Of a stretch of 64,000 bases of DNA, positions 54,084 through 64,000 are shown piece after piece (position 1 is the first letter of the stretch; every line of letters starts with the position of its first letter). Position numbers and translations under genes: made by a program. This DNA is from Takakia lepidozioides. Taxonomy: Eukaryota; Streptophyta; Takakiopsida; Takakiales; Takakiaceae. The notes below the pieces were generated by a model, which was given only the letters and a program-made list of their open reading frames with translations, was not told where the DNA came from and made no database searches. Location of the stretch: contig CM060733.1 in assembly GCA_030704615.1 (NCBI GenBank), positions 71,300,001 to 71,364,000 of the forward strand. The letters run 5' to 3'.

Positions 54084-57000
54084 CTACATCACCACACCCC
54101 ACATACTCTCAGGAGAGATCCACAGGAGGCCCAGATGGTTTATGGGATACTACAGAACTATAAGAGAGACTTTTGAGGTCTTCAAAGCCTTTGGTGGCTT
54201 CTTGCCCACTGGTTTTTCTCCACTTTTGGTGTGGTGTTATGCCAATGTGTTCCTAATAAAGTTTAATATGCGGACTTGGTCCAACTCTCTTCCAAAAACA
54301 ACAGGGACGGAGAGACAGATCACACTGGCTAAGCATGATCAAAGATCAATTTAACACTCTGATGCAGAACAAGAGTAAAAGAATACAAGAGTACATAACA
54401 TATACGTGTCTAATAAACAACACTGCAAACAGACATACCATTGGTAGAGCGGTAATAGCTCACCTCCCCACCCCGTTTGCGTTGTCGCTTAGAGGGGTTG
54501 CTGAGGTCAGCAACCTGATAGGCCCCAGCCCCGAGCTCATTGCCAGGACGCCTCTTTACTCCCTTTCCCTTTTCCTTTTCCGGTACCTTCTCATTCTCCC
54601 TCGCTCTCTTCAACTTGACCTTGTCGACTTTTTTCTCTCGCAACCGTTCTCGCTGCCACTCCTCCCTTGCCCTCTCCTCTCTCTCCTTTTCCATCTGCAG
54701 CGCTCTTGCCTCTGCCTCTGCTGCATCCTCCTCCAACTGTTCTCTCTCTTTCCGCTGCCTCTCTTTTTCCTTCATACGCATTCGTAGTCTATCTTTCTCC
54801 ATCTTCAACTTTGCCTCCTGCTCCTTTCTTTCTCTCTCTTCTCTCTCACTCTTCACCATCTCTTCTCTGGCCCTTTCCTTTGCTTCCAACTCTTGTTCCT
54901 CTCTCAATCTCTCCTCTTCTAGAGCTGCCTGATATTCCCTTTCCAACTGCAGCTCTCTCGCCCTTTCCGACGCGAGCTTTCGCACCCTCTCCTCCTTCTC
55001 CTTGTCACTACATCTGTCAATATCTTTCTTTTTCTTCTTCCTTTTCAAGATCTTTACCTTGTTGACTTTTTTAGCCCTGCTATCACCAATATCATTGGCA
55101 TCGAATGGGCCACCTCCGTCACTCCCTGTGTCTCCCCTCTCATCACTCACCTTCTTTGAAATGAGAGGGGCTGGATTCTCTTCCATTTTGCTAGGGGTGC
55201 TTCCTACACTAGGTTCTGACCCTAGCTTGATCTTTAAAGAAGGGAGCTTTGCCAGCGGCACTGTCAGCTTCTCTTTCTTCATCACAGTTACTTTTGGAAC
55301 AGCGGAAGAGGATGTGGGCTTGCTTAGGTGAAGCTCATCCATTTTCTTCTTCTTGATGGTGATTTTGGTGCCTTGTCGTTCCAGAAGGCCTTCAGCAGCC
55401 GCACCTATATCTTGCCATGCTACTGCATCCCCGTCTTCCATATATAAGGGGCACTTCTTGTTTGTTCGCATGTGGCCCAGCTGCCAATTTCCAACCCCTA
55501 TCAGGCTGGCTTCTAAGTGAGCAATGGTGCACACACACACACACCTCCATGTCTGTCTTGTTTGATTAGGCTCTATAATCTATGCACGTGATGAGGTGCG
55601 GTTGAATCCAGCCCATTGGACTTGATGGTGAGAAACTTGCAAAGGCTACCGAGCTGCTGGCACATGCGTAGCTACTCAATAATTGAAAGAAAAAAGAAAG
55701 GGGTCATTCATTTGAACCACAAGCGTATTCGCTTGCATGCTAGATTTTTAAAGACGGACAACTTAAACATATGGTTCAGTTGGCCATTCTCCTCTCTATC
55801 GAATCAATACATTCTGGACTCAAAATCCAGCTACCTCTACTCCAGGGTTTATGGACTCCAGCTCTCAGGTTGATAAAATGTACACGTGAGACATTGTTTG
55901 CCGCAGCCTTGTGGCCATAGAACCTGCAGCCAGTTTGGGCGGAACATGCAGGTCGATAGAATGTACTCATAAGACGCTGTTTGCCGTAGCCTTGTGGCCA
56001 TAGACCCAGAGTGGATGGTTTACTTACGATGGGGAGTAATACGGGGGAAATCGCCGAACTAATGTCCGACTCTTGACAAATGAAGGAGTGCTCCACTCAA
56101 TAACCAGCTTAGTATTGTAGACCATGGCATGGTCTTATGTAGTTTCGAGCTGGTAAGTTGCTGGAAAACTTTATGAGGATGTATCATTCCCAATATTAGG
56201 TGGGCTCACCAAATAATCCTAAATTCACGGTACTAATAACAGACTCTACTGTCTTATCAGCAGGGGGACCTCCCGGGACCCTTTCGGCCCCATATGCGGA
56301 AGGTTCTTCCACATGGACCCTTTGATTTTGGTTGGTCCTTTAGACGATGTTCTTACTTGTTGATTGATTGATTGGCTGATTGATCCTTCCAGTGATGATG
56401 CATTCACTTTGATTGAACGACCCCAGAGTTCAATATGTTACTTGCTAGGGTTCAAACCCAGACCTTGGTCAGATTCTCCTCATACTCACCATGAAAGAAA
56501 ACAACAGTAACAACACCCACCTGACCGCAAGCCCCACACACCAATGTCAAGGCATCTCTGCCAAACTTCCCGCTACCTGTGCCTCCCTTGCCCTTGACTG
56601 GAACCTGTGCTTGCCAAACCATGCCAAAGCCCCCATCAAGTAAATCACGTGGCCAACGGGTGAAGGGTACTTTGGCCACACAGAGGTGGCAAAGCCACAT
56701 CAACCAGTGTGGGATGTTATGCTACACGCTTCACCTCCCACAAGTGGGAGTCGCCTTGCCTATTCGAGTACTGGATGATTTAATGTGGCAAAGGTGAGAC
56801 TCAACAAGCATCAGGTCACTTTGTTAGGCGATTGTAGAAAGGGCCCGCGTCCTAACAAAGCCTGAAAGGCTCCAGAAGCCACCGTGAGTTATGCTAGCTC
56901 TCACTAGCATCATCTCTACATATACCTCATTAGAGAGCCACACCCAGTTGCATGACACGCTCGAAGAGAAAAAAACCTGACCTCAAAGAAAAAGAAAGGT

Positions 57001-60000
57001 GAAAACTGAGAGCCAGGGAGGGAAGAGGAACATGAATAAACCAGTGATGGGAAAAGTGGGGGGTGAGTACCTTAGCCTTGATAAGGTCTTTAATAGGTGT
57101 TCCCTTCTTGGTTTTCTTTCCCATCAGAGGAGGTTTTCCGCTTCCCTTCTTGAGCGCCCCATCTTTGTCTGCTCCCCCTTTCTGCCCTCCACCTTTTACT
57201 GCATTCTTCTTTGCAAGATAGCTTGCAACCTGCACATTCCACCAAATATATAGGTCTAAGATATACAAAAGACTTGTAAACATAGCAAGCAACACGACAA
57301 ACCCACTAGTCCTCCTGCTGGGATCTGCCTCATGTGACGAGTTCCATCAATGGCCAGACAATGATCACAGGACACTGTCCTCTTCAAATTTACACCATCC
57401 TACAAGCATTATCATAGACTAGAGTATTGCACATTTGCCAGATTTGGCAATAGGACAGCCTTTGTCTCGATAAGACTTACAATTAATCCGGGTTTTCCAG
57501 ATATCCTCTAGAAATCCCTTCACACAAGCATCAATCTGCTGTGTGTGATTTGCCCAACAACTAGGCCTCAGGAGGCCTGGGCTTTTGGCTCAGCCTCGAG
57601 ACTTTCAAAGTTGGTAAACAATATAGATTTGAAGAGAGTGTCTCTTTGGTGAGAGAACCCCAGACAGCGTATCAGAAAATGAATACTGTCTTCAGGTTGC
57701 CCACACAACGGGCAATTGCACTCTCCCTTTCCTCTCTGCTTCTGTTTGCTGTTCAAAGGTAGGCTTCCTGCCCTGAGTTTAAATTTCAGTCTAGTGCCGA
57801 GAGTGGGTAGACCCTTGAGGTCATCCAAGATGTCCTCCCCCATGTCACTGACTGGAAACAAGTTCAGGGAAGTTTGACAGGGCGGTCCTGTTTCCAAGAT
57901 ATAGAGTCGATTAACTTAGGATATCTGGTGTTGGACATATGTTGCAGCTGACCCCACCATCTGACCTTGAATTCACCTCGTCGGGAGCTTAAGGACGGAA
58001 TGCACTCACCCCGAACAGCCACATTGGCTGTTTTGGAGCATGCTGACATACACTCCTTAAGCACCCCCACTCGAATGGATTCTAGAGACTTAGCCTGGTT
58101 GGAGTTATCAACCCATATTGCAGATCCGTACTCCAAGGCAGGTCTAATAACGTGACAAAGCATGGTTTTCTTAACCTCAGAGTTGACCCCTCTGCAGTGG
58201 AAAAATTTAGTGAGCCCCAGAGCTTTGCCCTTGCCAGTTTGAACAACTTTCCGGATATGTGCATCCCAATTACAATTGGAAGAAAACTCAACGCCCAGGT
58301 AAGTGTAGGAAGGGGGGACCGGGATCTCTTGGCTACCCCACTGCCACTTAAGATCACTTCCTCCCTCTCCTCTGTCGTTGAATGCTACCACTGCACATTT
58401 GCTGACATTAGCCTCTAGCCCCCAAAGATCAAAGTATCTCTTCGCGCAATCAATCAACTCCTGGAGATTGGTTGGAGTCTCCCCTATGCCTGCGAAGTCA
58501 TCCGCAAACACAAGGGCTGGTATGGTGGTATCACCCACCCTTAACCCAAATCCCTCACTTTCCACATCCTCGAGGAGTTGATTGATGAAAACATTGAAGA
58601 GCAGAGGGGAGAGAGTACATCCTTGAGCTACACCTTGGTCTATGTCAAAGAAGTTGGACTTCTGTCCGTTAACAGTGACACAGCTTTTGATGTGAGCATA
58701 CAAGTTGTGGACAACTCTCCACATCTTTCCCTTGATCCCACAAGACCAGAGGCGGAACCATAGGCCATCTCTCCACACTGTGTCATAAGCCTTTTTGACA
58801 TCCAGGAAAAAAACATAAGTGGGTTTCCCTTCTTTTTTCCTTCCCTGGATAATCTGGCTTAGAGTGAAGATATGATCCACACAGCCCCTGTTTCGCCGAA
58901 AGCCAGCTTGGCCTTCGTGGAAACAACCTCTAGACTCCAGATCAACCTCGAGACGAGTACTTATAACTCTGCAGAATGTCTTGCCAACAGCATTGAGGAG
59001 CGTGATGCCACAGTAGTTCCCCGGTTCTTCTCTGTAACCCTTCTTGTATAGATTGACAATGACCCCCTGTCGCCAGCGAAAGGGGATCATTTCAGATAAG
59101 GTTAAAGAGGAGAACTAGGGCCTCTATCATGGGATCGCCACCGTGCTTGATAAGCTCGTTGACAATACCATCAGGTCCACCAGCTTTATATCCATTTAAA
59201 TGTTCAATTGCTTCCACAATCTCAGAAGAACTACTGGGAGCGTTATAAGCCATTGAAATATACTCCAGTTCATCAGGGCTGTTTTGAATCATAGGAACAG
59301 TTTTTCCAACTGTGTCCCTCCATTCAGCAGAAGACCACTCACTGTTAAACCTAGAAGTTCTGCCAAGGATACTGTAGTGAGTTTCAAAGGTTTTGACAAT
59401 GTCAACCGATGAAGTCACCACTGCACCTTTAGTAGTCTTCAGCGCTTGTACTTGCTGACCGTTTTTCGGCTTGTACAAACGTTGAAGGGCCAACCAGAAT
59501 TTCTTGTCATTACCACCATGGTGGTTTGAGTTTATTTCACTGTATAACTTCTCCCAGTATAATTTCTTCTGAGACCTAACAAGCTGATTGATATCTTTAC
59601 GGAGCTGGTAGTACCTCGCCCACAATTCTCTGTTGGTTTTCAAATTGCAGCACTCTTTATAGAGGGCTCGTCTCTCAGCTATCTTGAGTTTAATCTCATT
59701 GGTCCACCAATTAACAGCTCTACCGCAGACAATTAGTTTCCTCCCAATGATCTTGTCAGCCACAGAGGAAACGAAACTCTCCCAAGAGTCCACTGCTCTT
59801 TCGACTTCATTTCTTGCGTTGTCAGAGCGAGACTGAAGTTCTTGGAGCGATTGGACAAAATGAGGGAGAGCCTCTTGCAAGGCCTGGACATACTCAGCCT
59901 TGACCTCCTCATTATGGAATTTTTCTATGCGCCACTTCCGAATCGAACGTTTCACAGATCTCTTGGTGTTGGGAAAACACCTTTTGATCTCAGTCCAAAC

Positions 60001-63000
60001 CAGGAAGTGGTCAGAGGACGTTCCCCAGTTTGGGATTTCTCACGAGTCCACTGCACTTGGTCACCTCTTGTCCTGTTATTCAAGGTCAAAAGCTGAAGCT
60101 CTTCCAGACAGTTAATTAACCATCTGCCATTAGAATTCAGCTCGTCCTCACCAAAAGGCCCAATGATATCGTCCTGATGGAGACCTTTGCCCACCCGGGC
60201 ATTGAAGTCACCCAATAGAACCACCTGACCTTTGGCAAGGAACAAAGCACAGTCCAGCTTTACATCTTCGAAGGCTTTGTCTGCGTCAACACTAAGGGTC
60301 CCCTCTGTGGGCATGTATACACAACCCACAAAGAGGTCCTTCGTATTCACGCCCTCCAGATTCAGTTTTAGCCAGATACTATGCTCATACCTCAAACCCT
60401 TGTTGATAATTTCACAAAATACAATATACAGCTAGATTGGAATGTCCCAGTCTGGCTTCCTTTGATACCCTGGTGGACTGAAGACGCATGATCAGCTCCC
60501 TCAACGGTGAGTTGGAGGTTATATCCACATGGAATAGCCCATGAGTACAACTCAGTTTCAAATGTTCACATAGCCAAATTGGTCTTTCTCTTTCCATCAT
60601 TAGGACCCACTTCCCTTTTCTTGCGTGCATCATGGATATCTTGTGTTGTGCACATCATTACATCATAGTGGCACATACATATACACTATACAATGTAAGG
60701 GCCTGAGCGGTGACAGGTGAGAGATTGGCAAAAATTGGAAACGGACCTCACCTGCTATCTGGCGCTACTAGACCATACAATGAATAACCACCATTGAGGA
60801 GTTGTTCTAAATTGCCCACATGCTCATCTGGGCTGCTTACCTGCTATGACCTAAGGGAGCCTGCTGATAGACAGCCATATAGCTTTATGAAAAAGTTGCA
60901 AAGTTTATAAGCTCACCTCTTTAGGGTCAGTTATAATGATCTCTTTTGACGTGTAGCTCCCATCTGGTTTGCGCGTCCGGATGATACGCTTTAGGATTCG
61001 TCTCTTCTTCTTGCCTCCTTGTGCCTGCCCATCTGAACACCACAAATTTGCTTCAAACTGGGTAAGTTTGTAAAGTAACACATAAACTAGAACAAGGATC
61101 CTTCAATCAGGCAGACAAAGCTTGACCTTGACTGCATCAGAAATGATGGGTTTCGCTGAGGCACTTGTAAAGTGAATCTGGTAGTTACAGAATGATCAGG
61201 TCTAGAGATGTCCTGATCCTAAACAGCAGGCCAGTAGCAAGGTAAAACAAAAATTGAGCCCCATTGAGTGTATAGGTATATGTTGGTGGCAAACAACACT
61301 CACCAGCACCAGTGGACAGTTCTTTAGATTGAGGGTCTTTTTTGTCTTTGCTGGCTGTGCCACTTTTCTTCTTCTTCTGTTCCTCCTCAGCTTCATCATC
61401 TGCCATTAATCATTCATTTGTCATTTTAATAGCATGTATCCCTGTAACTCGTCAAATATAGGAATGAATATGGAGTGTGCTGACCGACCAACATAGGCGG
61501 CTTTACTGCTACCAACCTTCCATAAGCATTCTACGGAGCTCAGCTGCTTCTGCTTCCTCATCCTCAATCTCCTCCTCTCGTTGTGCCTGCAAAAGGCGAC
61601 GGCGTGCCCCCAACCCCCGCATGCCTTCCCTCTTTCCTTTCCTCCCCCCCACCTCGTCTCCCTCCTCTGCTTCCAGCAAGTTTTCCAGGTCCCCGGCAAA
61701 GGAATCGAGATCTCCATTAGCCTCCCCATCACTGTCAGTATCATCTCCCTCTGCCACTGAGAGGCTCTGTGCCTGCTTATCCCAAATATCTTGACACTTC
61801 TCACGGGTCTGTTGCTGGAGTTGTAAAAAAGACATTCGCTGCCCACGAGCAAACTTGTTTAACGCTGCTGCCCCAACTTTGACCCCTGAGGCAGCTTGTT
61901 CACTCGACAGCTTCCGCACCATTGCAATTCGATGCCACCGGGTCAGCTTCTCTATAACCTCTTCTGCAACTTTAAATTTCAGCAACACCTGCAGAACCCC
62001 TCCTTCCACTGAAACACTCTTCATTTCCTCAGCCAACTTTAGTCATTTTTCCACATCATCTCCCACTCAGCCAACCACCCATAGATTGACCCTTCATTGA
62101 CCATCTCTATTCTCACCTTCAGCCCATTCAAACTTCAGTCCCAACTGCATGACAACTCTTGGCGAGTTGTAACGACATTCTATTCAACTCAGAGTAAGTT
62201 ATCCACATCGTAGGTTTGCAGACGACACGGACTGATTCCAAACTCGGCGTATAAACAATCCATGACTATACTCCAAGTCAAGCTGGGAATGTTAGACTAG
62301 ATGGCCAAATGAGGGAATCAGGTGGTTTAAAGTACCGCCTTCTACAAATCCCACATTCAAGCAGACTAACAGTCCGCAAGAAACAGCACATACAACTCAT
62401 CTTGATTAAAGGTTCCTAAATCTCCCAACTAGATCTGTGATGTCTCACTTTTGTCATGTGCAAGCCCTCAGGAAATTACTTTTGAGCTCAGACGTGTAAC
62501 ATCATCCACTTCGACCCTCTTAATTTCACTTTGTTCACAGAACTCAAAAGTCGTCTTCCTCACTTCACAGCCACTATTTTCGGATTCACTGGCTGTCTTC
62601 CACAACAGCATGCTTCACTGGGTGGATGCCTTTGTAATGTTCACAGTCAGGGGAGACCCACTATGGAAAGGTGAAGGAATACCTGAGATGCTAGAAACAT
62701 TTCTGGCACTTCTCAATGCACAATGGACTACAAAGCTTGCTACCAAAAATAATAAGACCGATTTAGTTCTTTGGGGGAAGTCACATCTCAGAAGAGAAAG
62801 ACAGGAAGAGGCAGAGAACCTCGCGAGCAGCATCCATACTCAGACGGCGAAGATCAGCATCTGTTCCCGTAACAGCTCCCCCCCCTCGTGCAGCAGCAGC
62901 TTTTTTCTCCACCAGCGCACCAGAATTTGGCGGCTTCGTCGCCACCCGCAGATAGCTGAAACCCAGCCCTCGGCCTGATGGGTCACCTGGCCCCACGATC

Positions 63001-64000
63001 TCTAGGCGTTCCAGACTCCCACGACCCTGAAGGATGTACAATCATGAGTGTTGGCTATTCAACCTTGCAGTTCATTTCTCCCCTCCTTTTTTTTCACAGG
63101 TGATGTCCTCAACATCCTAGAATATAATTGTGTAAAATCATGTATGCAATGGTACACCCAAAATTCTCAGATACTTGATACCTTTTCAACTGTCTAGGCT
63201 GTCAGTCAATGCTTTGGGGCAAATAGCAAAAGGGCCATACTTTGGGCTGGTGGGTGTGAACACAGCACAGCACATGAACTTACACGTGCTCCCCTGTTAT
63301 TGTAGACACATTTTGAGCTCCAGTTTGTACACTGTAGACTCCAGGAAAATTAAATGTAATGACATGTTCATTCAGCCCAATCCCCGGTTTCTAGGTATAT
63401 CAACTATAACAGTGCTCCATAATCAAGGAAAAGACAACCTACAACTAAAGTAGATCACAACCTCAGAGCAACAGCGAGACAGCATGCCAGCACATATCGC
63501 ACAAGGTGAGCCTGAAATCCCTATGATTCAGAAAAAAGACACGGGATGATCAGTATTGTATACCTGCATGGTAGCAGCAACAAAGTTGGAACTCAGATTC
63601 CAGGGCGTGATTTGAAGTTCCCGCTCAACGTGGGAAGCAGCTGCCAAGGTGATAGCCTCATCTGGGAGCTGATTCATGGCTGCGCTCAACCCGGTGGGTT
63701 GAGTCAGCTTGTGTACGCCCATCCGCTTCAGGTGATGCAGCCCTGCTTGCATGCTTTCATATGTGCACACCTGCCAACAAAATCACTATGATGAGGCAAA
63801 TAGGAGGTGCAAAGAAGGGTCTCAGTATGATTACAAAAGGTGCCCAATTAGGGACACACATTTTCAGGGGTCACCATGCGCCGCAATTCTTCTTCCGAGG
63901 GTATGCGGAAGTTGCGCCGCATCACCCAACACATCTCCCCGCCTGGTATTCTCTGCTTGTCCAAAACACCAGCAATCAGTGAAACCAAAGCATGATAAAG
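53661..64000 (-). CDS. TAF1: TAF1, TFIID largest subunit (3' part of gene, continues past the window)
   Basis: Ten exons: about 63,953-63,860; 63,770-63,564; 63,026-62,820; 61,988-61,517; 61,399-61,304; 61,032-60,917; 57,229-57,071; 56,604-56,521; 55,480-54,464; 54,083-53,661. All boundaries fit GT-AG, and the phases agree, giving about 955 residues with no frameshift. Motifs in order: RRNFRIPSEEELRRMVTPEN, then ESMQAG ... GLSAAMNQLPDEAI and ERELQITPWNLSSNF, then GPGDPSGRGLGFSYLR, TGTDADLRRLSMDAAREVL, LTRWHRIAMVRKLSSEQA and ARGQRMSFLQLQQQTREKC. A CCHC zinc knuckle, a long K/E/R coiled coil and one bromodomain follow. TAF1 is the scaffold of TFIID at core promoters. One bromodomain (animals have two) fits plants. 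The N-terminal part lies beyond 64,000. The upstream edge of the first exon listed is uncertain. Confidence 0.93.
54464..55480 (-). CDS. TAF1: TAF1 exon: second half of zinc knuckle and charged coiled coil
   Basis: 339 codons. It starts LGHMRTNKKCPLY, which completes the knuckle begun in the exon at 56,521-56,604 (LVCGACGQ), giving C-x2-C-x4-H-x4-C across the splice. A Ser/Pro/Lys-rich region and about 150 residues of E/R/K heptads follow, a long single helix or coiled coil. It ends KRQRKRGGE, a nuclear-signal-like cluster. Confidence 0.92.
55481..56520 (-). other. TAF1 intron, 1,040 bp
   Basis: Starts GTGGGTG and ends GGCAG. It contains a CA microsatellite at about 55,531-55,546 and an imperfect direct repeat (TTGTGGCCATAG at 55,909 and 55,990). 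No gene is seen. Confidence 0.8.
57568..57897 (-). pseudogene. LINE C-terminal zinc-finger-like end
   Basis: A frame overlapping the end of the RT frame carries CNCPLCGQPEDSIHFLIRC, the C-x2-C-x8-H-x4-C pattern usual at the C-terminus of plant LINE ORF2. Confidence 0.7.
57864..59955 (-). pseudogene. LINE reverse transcriptase, frameshifted
   Basis: The frame 59,092-59,955 (287 codons) holds the linker and RT start (KAGGPDGIVNELIKHGG). After a shift at about 59,090, 57,864-59,090 (408 codons) holds the main RT: GNYCGITLLNAVGK, GFRRNRGCVDHIFTL, FFLDVKKAYDTVWRDGL, GVAQGCTLSPLLFNVF and the catalytic FADD in PALVFADDFAGIG, then the thumb region. Apart from the single shift it is well preserved, so the insertion is not very old. 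Confidence 0.88.
59952..60420 (-). pseudogene. LINE endonuclease, C-terminal part
   Basis: It reads LFVGCVYMP, then VVLLGDFNARVG, a strong match to the LGDFN motif of the exonuclease-endonuclease-phosphatase fold. LLTLNNRT and a QVQWTREK segment follow. The N-terminal catalytic Asn/Glu region is absent, so it is inactive. The end of this frame is out of frame with the next part. Confidence 0.85.
61989..62819 (-). other. TAF1 intron, 831 bp
   Basis: Between the exons ending DAARE and starting VLLKF. It starts GTTCTC, a weak but usable donor, and ends CTGCAG. No other feature is seen. Confidence 0.8.
63027..63563 (-). other. TAF1 intron, 537 bp
   Basis: Starts GTATAC and ends TTCAG. No other feature is recognised. 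Confidence 0.8.

Larger units (their letters stand above)
57568..60420 (-). mobile_element. 5'-truncated LINE in a TAF1 intron, same strand as TAF1
   Basis: It sits in the 3,687-bp intron 57,230-60,916. Order on the minus strand: the C-terminal part of an apurinic-type endonuclease (60,395-59,952), a linker, reverse transcriptase (about 59,300-57,950), and a C-terminal zinc-finger-like motif (57,568-57,897). The endonuclease start is missing, as in 5'-truncated LINE insertions. No clear target-site duplication or poly-A tail was found. A fragment of the same family is at 345-585. Confidence 0.85.

Noticed and set aside
54540-55331. Long plus-strand frames rich in Ser, Leu and Phe
   Set aside because: They are the complement of the Lys/Glu-rich TAF1 exon at 54,464-55,480.

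Overview
The window looks like a piece of a green-lineage (streptophyte) nuclear genome that is very rich in repeats. The best anchor is the right end (about 53.3-64.0 kb, minus strand). It holds an intact, intron-rich host gene for TAF1, the TFIID subunit with zinc knuckle and bromodomain, and its sequence is closest to what I know of plant TAF1. The Ty3/gypsy reverse transcriptases have Athila/Tat-like plant motifs, the DNA-transposon transposase is a SWIM-type MULE, and short CCCTAAA runs occur. From memory the GGCGCC-palindrome arrays and mosaic retroelements resemble the charophyte alga Chara braunii, but that species call is an inference.

Layout. 0-1.26 kb: scrambled LINE remnant and unassigned DNA. 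1.26-22.29 kb: nested copies of one Ty3/gypsy family, here called gypsy-A. Copy G1 (plus) has its 5' LTR, PBS and gag. Copy G2 (minus) is an older, decayed copy. Copy G3 (minus, 11,340-21,444) is a complete element with two roughly 1.05 kb LTRs, PPT and PBS. It landed inside the gag of G2 and made a 5-bp ATTCT duplication. 22.29-37.80 kb: copy G4 (plus), whose 5' LTR is split by a 13.2 kb MULE-type DNA transposon at 23,242-36,445, with terminal inverted repeats and a 9-bp duplication ACTGATTGT. 37.80-40.89 kb: satellite arrays and the right end of a second copy of that transposon. 40.89-50.12 kb: mosaic of a second LTR family (LTR-B, initiator-Met-type PBS), an internally deleted gypsy-A copy (G5), a small hairpin insertion and a protease-integrase fragment ending in a PHD finger. 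50.12-53.3 kb: nothing recognised. 53.3-64 kb: TAF1, with a LINE inside one intron.

The most interesting object is the 13.2 kb transposon. On the minus strand it carries a MULE-type transposase (Zn-binding N-terminal region, D-D-E core, C-terminal SWIM finger). On the plus strand it carries a long multi-exon gene with a ParB/sulfiredoxin-like domain (WDGNHR motif) followed by a methyltransferase-like region whose motif order is permuted (motif-IV-like DIPD before motif-I-like DLTCGTG). Both genes show frameshifts in this copy. The same transposon contains several arrays of GGCGCC-centred palindromes. A transposon pairing a transposase with a ParB-like/methyltransferase protein and palindromic arrays is a candidate undescribed system; the functional link is a hypothesis.

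Many ORFs of the mobile elements are broken by single-base indels, either true decay or long-read assembly error. The TAF1 exons show no such errors, which favours decay.
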